A stretch of 26,976 bases of DNA. It comes from Glomus cerebriforme. Lineage: Eukaryota > Glomeromycota > Glomeromycetes > Glomerales > Glomeraceae. Shown one piece after another: positions 1 through 10,699 of this stretch; positions within the stretch are counted from its first letter, which is position 1; each line of letters opens with the position of its first letter. Location: assembly GCA_003550305.1 (NCBI GenBank), contig QKYT01000634.1, forward strand, positions 15,946-42,921, read 5' to 3'. Position numbers and translations under genes: made by a program. The notes under the pieces are model-generated. The model was not told the origin of the DNA, did no database searches, and saw only the letters and a list, made by a program, of their open reading frames with translations.

Positions 1-140
1 TCTTCTTTTAGAAAAAGTTGATTTTGGACTTTATCACTTTACAGGTATTCTTTGGTGTCTCAACTAGTAACTTGTATTACTTCAGGCTTTGCTAACAGGT
101 GGTATTCTTTAGAATTACTGGATTTTTGGAATTAAATGAA
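1..140 (+). other. Short open frame entering from the left edge, unrecognised
   Basis: A plus-strand frame is open from about 22 to a TAA near 136, with ordinary-looking residues (several W, C and G) rather than AT-rich noise. An AG acceptor-like site (cactttacag, about 36-45) lies near its start. It could be the end of an exon or of a decayed element ORF beginning outside the window. I do not recognise it and assign no function. Confidence 0.15.
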
Positions 141-143
141 ATA

Positions 144-310
144 AGTAAGAAAGAGGGAATTCTAATCTAAACCACCAGCCAGTTAGGAGATACTCGACTA
201 TCTAACCAGTTTCCTTGCCTGATACGAGGAAGACCTCTATATACAGTATAAGGAAGAGAAGAGGAAGTTTAAAGGAATTTAAAAGCAGATAAGGAAAGTA
301 AGAGAAAGTA
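144..310 (+). repeat. Repeat family copy 1, single core unit
   Basis: This starts with gaattctaatctaaacc, then gatactcgactatct, then a core at 210-283 (ttccttgcctgata, gaggaagacctctatatac, agtataaggaag, a GA-rich stretch and a closing aaaggaatttaaaa). The same blocks, in the same order, recur on the minus strand at 3538-3776 and on the plus strand at 19316-19560. Copy 1 has one core where the others have two, and diverges after about 285. The core has a TATA-like string (ctatatacagtataagg). The family is unnamed to me; it could be a terminal or long-terminal-repeat segment of a transposon. Confidence 0.8.
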
Positions 311-483
311 AGGTTAAAGAGACTGAGAATCTAGTTTTTAAAATGGAAAAAAAAAGAAAGATAAAATTATAGAGAGAGAGAAAGTTTAAAGCAAGAATCC
401 AGTAAATCTAGTTTTTTAAATAAAAAAAATTTAAAAGAAAATTATAGGTATGATATTTATAATTTTTTTTTTATCTTTTGTAA

Positions 484-1869
484 TTTACAAATGATGTGTC
501 ATGAGAACTTATTATTATTAATTATATAATGTATTCACCAAATTTATTTATTTTTAATCACGAGCTAATCAGCTAGCCAAGTAAAGTATAATTGTGCACG
601 AGTCACAATCCATATTTTTTACGCATTGCATATTAGATCATAATTTCTTATTTTTTTTTTATTTTTTGGTCAATAATTAGGTAATTGTATCACACGAAAT
701 ATCAAAACAGTCATAATGAAATATTATTAAAATATATTACTGCTGATCACATGTGCAACAGTGAATTAATTAAACTATTATTTGAAGGAAATAATTCTCA
801 CAATGATTGATTCATATCGAAACTAAAAATCAAATAAAAATAATTTAATATAAATAAGGAAACCCTTGAAAAAAAGGGAAAATATGAAAAAAATATCTGC
901 AACCAGTCAAAGAAAGAAGCCTTATCTAAAAAAAAGTAAGAAAAAATTTTTATTTTAAAAAAATTAATAAATAAGAAAAATCTGATACCTATTAAAGAAT
1001 TCCTTAATTTTTTTTATATATAATTTTTTTAATTATATTTTTTTTTAAATTTTTTTAACTTTACAAATCATTTCCTCTGGATTTTCATTCCAAATAAAAC
1101 TTTTGAAGTTCCAACATAACTCTCTATGCACAATAAAATTCCATTGCCTGAAAATATTAAGTTTCTGTTACTGGGAGGATAATGCATTAAAAAAAATCNT
1201 CTTCAGAANATTCATCTTCGTGAAAATAATGAAAATAATAGATAATGAAGAAAAATTCAATTATTTATTTTGAAAAATGAAAANTTTTTGATGAATCTGA
1301 AAAAATAGACNGTAGACTATAATTTAAATTGCTTAATCATAATAATTTAATCTATTATTTATGTAAGATTTTAAGTTAAAATTAAGATTGCTATTTAATA
1401 ATTTTAAATATTTAAATAATTATCTTGACATTAATATTAGTTCAGTAAAATCAATTTTTAGAATCTATAAAATAGAAGATTAATAAATATAGATTAAAAT
1501 TATCATTTACCAATTAATCATTTTTATTAATATTTCAATTTCTTCATTTATAAAATTAAAGACTTAAATCTACGAATCTAAAACCATTTTTGCCAGATAA
1601 TTGATTAATAATAAAGATCATTAAATTATTCGACCAAAATGATTAATTTTTTGACTCTTTTTGGCAAATTATCATCACATGAATTGTAAATTTTGAACCT
1701 CCATCTTGTTTTCGTAAAAAAATCTATAATAAACATTAAACAGAAATTTGATTCATTTTAAATTTTCTTTAAGATTCATTAATTTGTTCTAAAAGAATCT
1801 TGTAAAATAAAATTGTTAGTATTCTCTTATAATAGATTAATTCTAATACAACAAATTTATTTATGAATA
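484..1869. other. AT-rich intergenic stretch, traces of coding only
   Basis: This is mostly A/T with homopolymer runs and several N. On the minus strand at about 1070-1175 one frame stays open with W-, C- and N-rich content before a gt donor-like site near 1070. That may be a relic exon, but no family is recognisable. Imperfect A/T repeats surround it. I see no RNA gene or complete ORF. Confidence 0.4.
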
Positions 1870-2484
1870 CCTGAAAATTCCTTACCTATAATATTATCAT
1901 TTTGTTCATATTAATCATCAGAATTCTTTGGTTCAGGAAGATTTTTAAAGTTAATTTACTTGTATATTTTCATGAATATACATAAGTTCAGATGAAATAT
2001 GGAGTAAATATCTAATCTTATTTCTCCAAGTTAATTTATCATAATTTGTATCCAAATAATTTTGTAATCTCACATTTTCTACATATTTCAAATATTTCAA
2101 AACTATTATATAACTTTTTGCTTTTGGATCTTGAGTTATTCCAACAATAAAATATTAACCTTCACTAATCTGTAATGTGATTTAATCTATATATAATAAA
2201 AAATAAATAAAATGTTTTAGTAAAAGTAAAATTTTCAAAATTGAATAATAATAATACTTAGAATTATCGAATTATCAATTTTACAAAGTTACAAAAATAT
2301 TTTGACCTTCCCTTTTCCAATTTACATTTTCATTATCCCAATTCGATATATGTCCATCAATCTGATTTGCTTTATACACTTTACCAAATCTACCTTCCGC
2401 AATATTTTTAATATTATAAAATTTATCAAAAGGTATCCATTCTAATGCATCATCATTATGATTAGTCCATAATTTGATAAATCA
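1870..2484 (-). pseudogene. Truncated protein kinase pseudogene (TKL-like, glomeromycotan type)
   Basis: The minus strand from 2481 reads an open frame of 66 codons ending at TAA (2281-2283). It holds the pre-kinase motif LEWIPFDKF, a glycine loop with GRFGKVYKA, then DGHISNWDNENVNW and a beta-3 approach. After a non-coding gap, about 2150-1960 reads the alpha-D/alpha-E region (LQNYLDTNYDKLTWRNKIRYL, ending SSELMYIHEN). Then, out of frame, comes a C-tail-like segment (PEPKNSDD) near 1930. The catalytic HRD loop, DFG motif and C-lobe are missing, so it cannot be an active kinase. The layout matches the expanded TKL-like kinases of arbuscular mycorrhizal fungi as I know them. The gap at about 2160-2280 may be a decayed intron. 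No start methionine is visible. Confident as a kinase remnant; the exact limits are approximate. Confidence 0.75.
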
Positions 2485-2520
2485 TTCAAGATTGTAATAA
2501 ACTTTATTGTATGAAATAAG

Positions 2521-3134
2521 TTAAATAATAAAACTAATGAATGATGAATTTCTATCCAAAAGACATTTATTATATTTATTGCGCTGAAATATTAAAATTA
2601 TGAATCAGTGGTATTTTTCTAAATTTTATTGTAATAAATAAATTTGTTAATTTTTTTTCTAATAAACTAGCTTAATAAGGGCATAATATTCTCTTATATT
2701 ATTTTATTAGCTAAGGAATATTTCATCAGTACTTCTCTACTTCATCTGATTGATAATCAAAATGTACGCCACCAAATCATCATATATTTTACTGTGCATT
2801 TTTAAAAAGAATATTTGTTACAAAATGTAAATTTATTACCATATATTTTGATTAAAATAATCTTTTTTCTATAGCCAGATAAGTTGTATGGTGTTGAAAT
2901 TATTTGTATTAAATTATTTCTAGACTTATTTTTACTTTTTTAGACTAAAAAAAATATATAAAAAAACTTTTTTTTTTTAATTTCGATTGTATAATATGTG
3001 TCAAAATTATTCACATATTTGTAAGCAAAATGTAAATATGTATGATTGTACTTTAGATAGTTTTTTATTTATTTAATAATTTTAAAGTTAACCTTTTTAA
3101 TGGTATTGAATCAAAAAGAAACAGTCATAGTTTC
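2521..3134. other. AT-rich stretch, no gene seen
   Basis: A/T-rich sequence with poly-T and poly-A runs. No frame has sustained non-biased amino-acid content and I see no repeats beyond simple sequence. It separates the kinase remnant from repeat copy 2. Confidence 0.4.
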
Positions 3135-3776
3135 TAATATATTATGTGACAAATTAAATTCCATATTTGGTTAATACTAGAAGGAAATCATGAGTCATTA
3201 ACATTTTTTTTAATNAAAAAATCATTTGTGTGATACATGAAAGTACAAACCAGTATGTGACTTATCATTATTGTATTGTTTGTAGTTTTTGACTCATTTT
3301 ATATTCTTTATATTTTAATTATATAAATATTGTCCTTTTTTTTCAAAATTCCATCTTATTTTTATGAAAAAATTTCAAATATATTCAAATATCCTTAGAG
3401 CTCATCACCTTATTTTAAACCATATTTTATCAGCTAATTATTATCCTAAGTTAATCTCTATTCATTTTAACAACCACTCCTTTAACCTCACATATTCTTT
3501 TAACAACTACTCCCTTTAACCTCACTTCCCCTTACCTTCCTTATACTGCATATAGAGGTCTTTCTCGTATCAGGCAAGGAAACCTGTAATACCAGTCAGT
3601 TAGTCGAGTATCTTCTATCTGGCGGGTTTGGTATTTTATCTTTTTAAATTCCTTTAAACTTCCTCTTCTCTTCCTTATACTGTATATAGAGGTCTTCCTC
3701 ATAACAGGCAAGGAAAGGCCAGTCAGATAGTTGAGTATATCCTATCTCTGGTCTGGTTTAGATTAGAATTCTTTTA
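3135..3776 (-). repeat. Repeat family copy 2, double core, inverted relative to copy 1
   Basis: Read on the minus strand from 3776, this begins gaattctaatctaaacc. It then has a core at 3716-3643, a spacer with ataccaaacccgccagatag, and a second core at 3583-3538. Further on, 3400-3135 matches the stretch after copy 3: both contain gctctaaggatat, then tggaattttg, then gtcacataatatattagaaac. The homology to 19316-19979 therefore spans about 640-660 bp, well beyond the cores. Its far end is set where similarity to copy 3 fades. With copy 1 it brackets the kinase remnant in inverted orientation. Confidence 0.8.
3467..3530 (+). repeat. Two-copy tandem duplication, about 33 bp
   Basis: Two consecutive copies of ttttaacaac(c/t)actcc followed by ctttaacctcac lie side by side, separated by atattc. 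They sit inside repeat copy 2, next to its second core, and are not obvious in copy 3. A local replication-slippage event is the simplest explanation. Confidence 0.75.
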
Positions 3777-4813
3777 TTTTCATCCTTAGTATTTTATCAT
3801 AATATGGGAGTAGTTCCGTATCATTTAAAGAGAACAAAAAAACAGCAAAAGGAAGACAATTTAAACGATCTACAGATCTAGAAGATAAGTTACGAAGTTT
3901 TGTCTATATTTTCCAGGGTGAAAGAGACCAAAAGATATAAAAAAAATGAACATAAAATATGGAGAAACAGCAAACAACCTAAAAGAACTTAATGATAATG
4001 GAAGAACTATAGTAATATAATAACAGAAGAATTATGCAAAACAGAGAAAACAAACAAATCAACATGTTTCCTTAAAGACAAGAAATAAAAAATGGAGTTG
4101 CATGGATTAAGGATAGAGAAAAACAAAATAGTAACAAAATCATTCAAAACAGAAACGAAGATAAAAATTATAATGAAAAGAAGGAATAGAGTGAAAAAAG
4201 AATCAGGAGAATTATTTACAATGACTAATTTGTTTGCTGTTGTAATCCTAAGACAATTGCTCTGATTTTCCATCAGACACGTCGATATAGATTTGCAGAT
4301 CATAAAACATGGCTTTTTTTGAGAATCATGTAATGTACGACTTCAACTCAATTCTAATTGGAAAATTATATATTAATGTGCATAGATAGTCACTAGAATA
4401 TGATAATTCATATTATTCAGTCAAATTCTATCCAGAAAGGAAGATATTATACAGAAGGAATGTATATTTGTGGGAGAGAATAAAGTACTGTATAAGACAT
4501 GGAAGATGACATAATGAATGAAATTTAATGGAGAATATTGTTGAAGATGCATGAAAATATAGAGAATATTAAATAATGTTGTATGGATTGCTAATAAATA
4601 ATATTGGATAAAATAATAAGCAATATTTGGATAAAATAGTAAAATTAATGATTTATTTAGAAGTTGATTTAATAGATAAATCAACTTAAAAATAAATAAA
4701 CTGTAATACCGTCTATATTGAAGCTTTGATGACATCAATATCTTTATTAACAGCATTGTTAATATTTTTTAATAATATTTATTTCTTTGTTTTATAAAGT
4801 ACAACAATAGCGT
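3777..4813. other. Mostly non-coding; a possible K/R-rich coding relic
   Basis: On the plus strand about 3805-3940 is open and reads a charged segment (SVSFKENKK, then STDLEDKLRSFVYIF) to a TAA near 3940. Further plus-strand K/R-rich frames lie at about 4090-4310, broken by stops. The content is more protein-like than the surrounding A/T sequence but I cannot assign a family. The long hydrophobic minus-strand frames across 4007-4303 and 4421-4756 are what an A/G-rich plus strand produces in antisense, and I do not call them genes. Confidence 0.3.
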
Positions 4814-5200
4814 TACTCTCCCTATAAAAAAGAATATCCGGACATTGCCATCAAAAATGTCTGGATGTATCCAGAAAATGTCATACACATCCAGAAAACG
4901 TCTGGAAAATTGCATACAGATCATGACAAAGTTGAAAATCAGTTATAAAATTGTAGATTTGTTCAAAATTTGGCAAGTTTTTTTTTATTTCATTAGATGC
5001 CTTTTTTTGATCCGCTGCATTAATAGGAATTCTCAGTATAGTTTCTGAGTACAATATCTGGACGTTGAGATATTGCAATATTCTAGAATGTCCAGAAATT
5101 GTCTAGGCGAGTTAATGTCTCAGTGTCCAGAATATTGCAATTTTCTGGACATTTTTGATGACAATTTCTGGACATTCTTTTTTTATAGGGCTAGTGAGTA
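4814..5200. mobile_element. MITE, about 387 bp, TA-flanked with terminal inverted repeats
   Basis: The left end reads tactctccctataaaaaag followed by aatatccggacattgccatc. The reverse complement of the right end reads tactcactagccctataaa followed by aaaagaatgtccagaaattgtcatc. These are terminal inverted repeats of about 50 bp, with the sequence beginning at TA dinucleotides at 4814-4815 and 5199-5200. The TA ends suggest a Tc1/mariner-superfamily non-autonomous element. It encodes nothing. Its interior is packed with both orientations of a tgtccagaa/ttctggaca motif, for example near 4875, 4890, 5085, 5127, 5143 and 5165. Short antisense and sense frames across it are not genes. Confidence 0.8.
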
Positions 5201-6189
5201 CAAATAATGGTTGAGATTGTTTATGAAGGTTTCCTGTCTTGATTTCTTCATGGATTATGTGTTCAGATGCTTCAGAGAATGATACTACAGCTGCTGTTTC
5301 TATTTTTCTTGTGCAGATTCTTGTAATTACAAAGAATCCAGTTACTGGCAACACCTCTTTAACAAAATAAAAAATAATCACAATATGATTTCGCCAATCT
5401 GAATTGCATAATTAAGGAAAAAACAACTTCCTGCTTCTTTTCTCCTACTTTAAAATCTTTCTTATAGTGTGATGTATAGCATCGGACATTATTATTGAAA
5501 GATCGAAAAGGCTGTATTATAAACAAGAAAATGGAAAATGAAAAAAAGTGGACAAGTTTTTTTACTGTAAACTTTAAAAAAAAAATTTTTGATCAATTCA
5601 TGACGCAATTGAATTACTTCATTATTTTCTTTTTCATTTCCTTTATTTAAATTACTTAACTAGAGCATGGTGACTTCATCACTGTTAAGTTATTCAATTA
5701 AAATACATTTTTTTAGATTATTATGGTTAGTTTTTAAACAATGACTTTAATTGATATTAAAAAATAAATTTATCAAAGCAAAAAAAAGGGGTTTATTTTC
5801 AATTGTTAAAACATTAAAAAAAAAATATTTTTTTTTTCTTGATTTGTATTCCTTCAAAAATGAAATTAATTATTTATTTACAATATTAATTAAAATTTTA
5901 ATATATATAGTAAAATAATTAAAATAATTTTGTTGTTATTAAAATTGGTTCTACAACAAAAATAATGTAAGAAAGTGATATAATTAATTATGAATAAAAT
6001 TATGTAAATAACTAAATTACAATATAATATTATTTATTGTTCTACCAATTGCATGANATTAAACTACTAAATTTCAAGCATTTTCGGACAAAATACAAAG
6101 TTATTTTACATAATGGCTAACTTTGAATTATTTTTAAAAAAAATGGAAATTAACAAACTAATTAAAAATTAACTCTATATATCAACACT
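5201..6189. other. Intergenic; possible coding relic 5201-5381 (minus), otherwise AT-rich
   Basis: On the minus strand 5381-5201 is open with non-biased content (VLPVTGFFVITRICTRK, then AAVVSFSEASEHIIHEEIK). The frame then runs into the MITE, where its last residues and stop at 5112 come from the transposon. This could be an exon relic interrupted by the MITE; no family is recognised. From 5400 to 6189 the sequence is A/T-rich with homopolymers and one N, and I see no gene in it. Confidence 0.25.
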
Positions 6190-6207
6190 TAATTTGAAGA
6201 ATAGGGA
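6190..6207 (+). repeat. Target-site duplication, left copy, of the ORF1-only retroelement
   Basis: The 18-bp string taatttgaagaataggga occurs here and, identically, at 16507-16524. Between the two lie the gag-like ORF, its 3' UTR and the nested LINE. Perfect 18-bp identity at the exact ends of a unit with an A-rich 3' end is what target-primed reverse transcription leaves. Confidence 0.8.
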
Positions 6208-7587
6208 AAAACAAAGACATGGAATAAACCAACTTGCCCAGTTAGTGAAAGGAACTGCCAACTACACAAAAGTAAATAGAAACTTTATATATTTAGTAAG
6301 AGGCATAGTAAGTAAATTTTATGAAGAAATACTGGACTATTTACACAACCAGTTAGAAGAGGCATTTGAGCAAAACCAAAGAAAGGATATATTAATTGAT
6401 ACGCTCAAAGTGAAGCTTGCGGTAGCAAAAAAGATGGAAGAATTAATGCCAGCTGCGATAATAACGTCATCATCTANGAATATGGAAATATCCAGTGGAT
6501 ATTCAATAAAAATACCAATAGATGTAGAAGATACATGCTGAGGATCAACATTAACAAATCTAACTAATAACACAGAAGAAAGGATTGTGATCACCAGGGC
6601 TGAAGAATCATATGTATCAAAATAAAATGATCAACAACCAAATAAGGATTATGAAATCATGGAAATTGATAAACTCATAGAAAATGAGAAAATTCTAATG
6701 AAANAACTCCTTTCTGAAAAAGGAAAGTCATCTTCAGAAAAAAGTTCCACCAAACAAAAAAGCAAAGAAAAAAATTTTACTCCTTATATTATTGNGGGAC
6801 ACATGGTACCTCCAAAATTAGAACATCATTTACGTGATATTATGTTATATGATATCCTGGGTAACTGGGATGCAGAAAAATTAACAGGNTAATTNACAGA
6901 GACTTAAGTTTATTAATTAAAGCCACATATCAAAACAAGGAAANTACCAATGTGTAAAAGCTATAGTTGTATTAAGAAGCAGGTTGATCAAAGCACTTAA
7001 ACAAAATGATGTTTGGCAATTAATGATTGGAGGCATTTATGTCAGATACTGTAGTTTTTAAGTGATTGGACTCTTGAAATATGTAAAGAAAGATTTTGAT
7101 ATTAAGCCATAATAAAAGATCTGGCAGATGATGTTGAAAAGAATAACCTATTTTTAAATGCAGAAGTGATGTTTAAACAGGGTTTCAAAGCCATTAAAAT
7201 TGTAAAAGATAACAAAGCAAGAGAAAAGCCATAGGTTTTTTTAAAATATTAAAAAATGTTAATAGAGCATGTCAAATATATTAATGTCAATGGTATTGAT
7301 TATAATTGGATTAGAGATATTCACCAATCTAAAGCTGAGAGAAAAAGTTCAGGCGGCAAGAATAAGGAGAAGAAATCTAATTCAAAAAAGGATTCAACTA
7401 AGAAAGATAATAAAAAGAACTGTCATCAAAGAAAAATAAGAGGAGGAAAGGACAAGATGGTTTTGCGGACATCTTAGAAGGCATAGTTAAAATGTTCAAA
7501 AAAGAGAAAAAGTTGAATCAAGAAAAGGAAAGAAAAATAAATTGCGTGGTGGTAGGGCTTGATTTAGTTTTGGAAAATAAAACTTGA
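6194..7587 (+). pseudogene. Gag-like ORF1 protein (glomeromycotan retroelement family), decayed
   Basis: One plus-strand frame runs from 6194 to about 6890, interrupted by stops at 6539-6541 (TGA) and 6623-6625 (TAA). It then continues through several frameshifts to a TGA near 7585. The N-terminal part is helical and charged (QLAQLVKGTANYTKVNRNF, then SKFYEEILDYLHNQLEEAFE, ending KMEELMPAA). Next comes an acidic and lysine-rich linker. The block around 6800-7060 (PPKLEHHLRDIMLYDILGNW, later YQCVKAIVVLRSRLIKAL) looks like an RRM-type gag fold. It ends in a Lys-rich tail (7330-7450). I recognise this order from abundant glomeromycotan gag-like proteins; a search should confirm. No polymerase follows. 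The first codons overlap the target-site duplication, so the true 5' end of the gene is missing. Several N bases fall inside. Confidence 0.7.
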
Positions 7588-7600
7588 TGTAAATTTGGAC

Positions 7601-7613
7601 TTTTTCTATAATT
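7601..7613 (+). repeat. Target-site duplication, left copy, of the LINE
   Basis: The 13-bp string tttttctataatt is identical to 16121-16133. The left copy abuts the A-rich (here T-rich) 3' tail of the minus-strand LINE; the right copy abuts its 5' end. The T-rich start of the site suits endonuclease nicking on the complementary A/T strand. Confidence 0.85.
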
Positions 7614-7950
7614 TTATTTTTTATTTTTATTTTTATTTTTATGATAGCGTGGATTCGCTACAGGTCTAGAAGTAACAAAAATAGAAAACTATAAGTGACT
7701 ATTTCTAAAATTACTAACGAAGTGTAGCTGAGCCCCAATGTGAGCTGTCTATGCCTAGCGAATACGATAGGTAAAACCAATCCACCCTCTATCTATCTAA
7801 AATAAAAATAGGAGCACTAAGTAAGGGATGAGTAAATGAAGAGAAATCTATACTAGAAATAAAATCAGTAAAAAATTTAAAACTATTATTACTAAAATAA
7901 ATTGATCTATGATGGGACCATGATCCCAAATGCAAAAAATTCGAAGAAGC
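7614..7950 (-). other. LINE 3' UTR with terminal hairpin and (TAAAAA)n tail
   Basis: After the ORF2 stop (7951-7953) the minus strand carries about 300 nt without a sustained frame. It then forms TAGCG-AATCCA-CGCTA (7646-7661), a 5-bp stem with a 6-nt loop. Directly downstream lies a tail of TAAAAA repeats (about 7614-7641) meeting the target-site duplication. A 3' stem-loop next to a short-repeat tail resembles the RT-recognition structures known in some LINEs; the role here is inferred. Confidence 0.65.
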
Positions 7951-8439
7951 CTAAATGAGCCATAACATGTCAGAAAAATTTGAAGGAGCCCGTCGAACTG
8001 GCGGGTCTTGTGTAGGGGTAATCCTAGCTGAGGAAACATTGTTCCGAGGTCCAGAGCGTGAAAATTTTGCACGTTTATCTCTATGTTTGATGTTTAAAGA
8101 TTTTTCCCAATCTATGCGGGCATTGCAATGGATGAGCCACGTGACTTTGCAGAGATCCATAAGTAAATAGTGTAAAAAGTCGAGCAAGTGACGTTGGCGA
8201 GGTTTCTTGGATGTGAAGATAACTTTAAACAAGTCATCAAGACTTTTAGGGATAATTTGATGAGAAAGCAGGATAAGATCCAGATTATGTTTAATCGAGG
8301 AGGTTGAAATATCTGTGAAACATGGGCAGTTTGCTATAGCAGAACGAATATGCTCAAGCAGATTTTGTTGGGTTCCAGTTGTTTATCATAGAGAAATGTA
8401 GCTAAAGAGGCAGCATGTGAGGTGATGAGGTTTACGATA

Positions 8440-9300
8440 AGTGGGGCATAAGAAGGACAAGTGATAATGTGTTCATTGCAATCTAAAAATAGATCACATG
8501 ATGGACAAGGAATATTGGATTTGGGGTAGATATGAGGAAAGTTTCTTTGTAATAAATCGCACGTGGGGAGAGAAAGGTTCAACGATTTAATTTTGTAACT
8601 GATATAGGAGCTTAGATCTGCCGACGTGGTGGTGGAAAAAGGGTTGTAATTTAACCAAAGTTTAGTGAGATTGAAGTCGACAGGAATCTGCTGACATTTG
8701 GAAAAAAGGTGAGAGTTATGAGAACAATTAATTAATTTGTTAAATTGTCGATAATTGAGAATATCTTTCGCCCATTTGCGCACAGGTCGATCGACTGGTC
8801 CTATATTTAGCCACGTAAGAGTGGTGTTATGGCGAGGTAGGTGTTTGAAATTTATATGTAAGGCCTCGGTAAGAAGCGCGCCAGCTTTAGCGAGACCGTC
8901 CGCCGTGTCATTGTAAATGTTGTTTGAATGGGCTTTCACTTTCGTTAATGTGACGTTCAAAGAATTGAATGAAATTATATATTTGATCGTAAGCCAAATC
9001 AAATGATTAGGTAGTTTGAGTAATTTTCGTGTTCCTGTGAGGGGATTAAGGACTTTGTGAAATATACGTATACAACTGGATGAGTCAGTATGTATGTCGA
9101 CAAGACATGAACGCGGACAAATTATTAGAGCCATGAGGATAGCCATAGCTTCTGAGCGTGTCGAAGAGGCATGATGGATAAGTTTTGAACTGAAGGTAAG
9201 TAGGTTGTCAGGATTGGTGGTTTCTACCCAACCTGAACCGGAGGAACATTGAAAAGTACCTATATTGGAAACCAAACCATCAGTGAAAAATGTGAGGTGG
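8440..9300 (-). other. ORF2 RNase H domain and C-terminal zinc motif
   Basis: RNase H signature residues in order: D in FTDG (9279-9281), E in STRSEAMAI (about 9150), D in IHTDSSS (about 9095) and D in NDTADGLAKAG (about 8905). These form the DEDD metal-binding set. The stretch from 9611 to about 8355 is in one open frame. Downstream, CPSCDLFLDCNEHIITC gives C-x2-C-x8-H-x3-C, the zinc motif often found after RNase H in LINEs. RNase H would remove the RNA strand of the cDNA hybrid. Confidence 0.88.
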
Positions 9301-10699
9301 GGTCTATTAAAGACTAGAGAGGACAAGGTTATTAATTTATTAATAGAAATAGAACATCCTAATAAAAGCCGTGAAATAAGGGGCGAGTTCGAGGGAAGTG
9401 GAGTAAAATTATCTGGAATAATAGGGGCCAAGGGTACTGAAACATTGTTATTGTGGGGAACACTGAGTGAATAAGTATAAATGTTAAAGATGAGTACTTT
9501 TAAAGTATTAATAGGTTGTGAGAGAAAAATAAAATGTTTAAAAGGTATATGGGGTAAATTATTAATAAAGGAACGATCCTTTTTGCATGTTTTAATGCGA
9601 TGAAGGTGCAAAGTTGGTGCGACAAAAATGCATTTAGGTCTAATGTCTCGGTGGAAGGGTGTGTGTAATTTACAACCAGGACAAGGAGATAGAATAGGTG
9701 GATATTTTTTTGGAGAATCAAAAATTGAAAAAGATCGGGGAGGATTATGAATCCAATGTTCGATAAAACTAATACTTTAAGAAAACGAGTCATTTTTTTG
9801 TTCAATGGTTCTTCCAAATAAAGCGGAAGACGAGGCTGCATGCCAATAGATTATCCATTCAGATTTTGGTCTGAAATAAAACTCTGATGAGATGGGGGGA
9901 ACATTATGAGAAGGAAGAATGGCTTTGGTAATAACAATGGGTTGTAATAGGCGACGATTGTCACCAATCGTATTTGGTCGATGTAACGTTGGTACCACTG
10001 CAGTTTGCGACCTGGGAGTTGTTTTAGCGGGTTGTGTGGATCTTGATTAATCTCGGACTAAGACTTTACATATTGGCCGTCTATAAGCATAAGTTGATCC
10101 TCAAAAATTAAAGTTCGTTTTTTCCAACTTCTAATGGTAGGAGGGTCAAATGGAAGTTTCTCTATAATAGCCGTTGAACCACCTTTAATAGTAGTGTCGA
10201 AAGATGGGGTGAAAGTACAGCCTATAGAAGAAAATTTTATTAGCGCTTTACTGAATGTGGTAAATGAAGGATATTTGGATTCGTCTATATTATGGAGTCT
10301 ATGTAAATCAGGCCAAAAAGGAAGCCAAAAATCTAATTGTGAATTGATCATGATTTGTCGTGCGATGTGAGCAAGGGTGGGGGAGCTTAAAATATAGCTA
10401 TATAAGGGTAAATGGGCTAAGATCTGGATATTGTTAAGATTTTGTATAAAAGGATTTAAATCAGAATAGATGACATTGTCATTTGTAGTTCGGGAGAGGT
10501 TCAGTTTGTGTTTGAAGAGTTGTTTAAGGGGTTTCATAATTTGATTTAATGTTGATTCACTAAGAAAAGTGAAGTTCATCATGTATTCTAGTTTCGGCAG
10601 AATCACTTTGTTAATAATATAGGTGGCGTGGTCGTGCGTAATGCATTTTTTCCTAAGAAGGAAGGCGTTGTATGATACAACTGATTTCATGTATGAAAT

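Noticed and set aside
144..3776. A single large transposon with 144-310 and 3538-3776 as its terminal inverted repeats
   Set aside because: The arms differ in structure (one core versus two), a third copy lies elsewhere in the window, and no transposase lies between them. Independent repeat copies are the simpler reading.
4007..4756. Hydrophobic minus-strand frames of about 100 codons as membrane-protein genes
   Set aside because: They are F/L/I/S/Y-rich because the opposite strand is A/G-rich. There is no family motif, and similar frames appear wherever that composition occurs.
8170..9474. Plus-strand frames inside the LINE (for example 7955-8170 and 9265-9474)
   Set aside because: Antisense to well-supported ORF2 domains (RNase H and the C-terminal region).
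9500..9841. A 113-codon minus-strand frame as a separate gene
   Set aside because: The overlapping frame reads the ORF2 continuation with the CPGC motif through TAA 9777; this one is out of frame with it.
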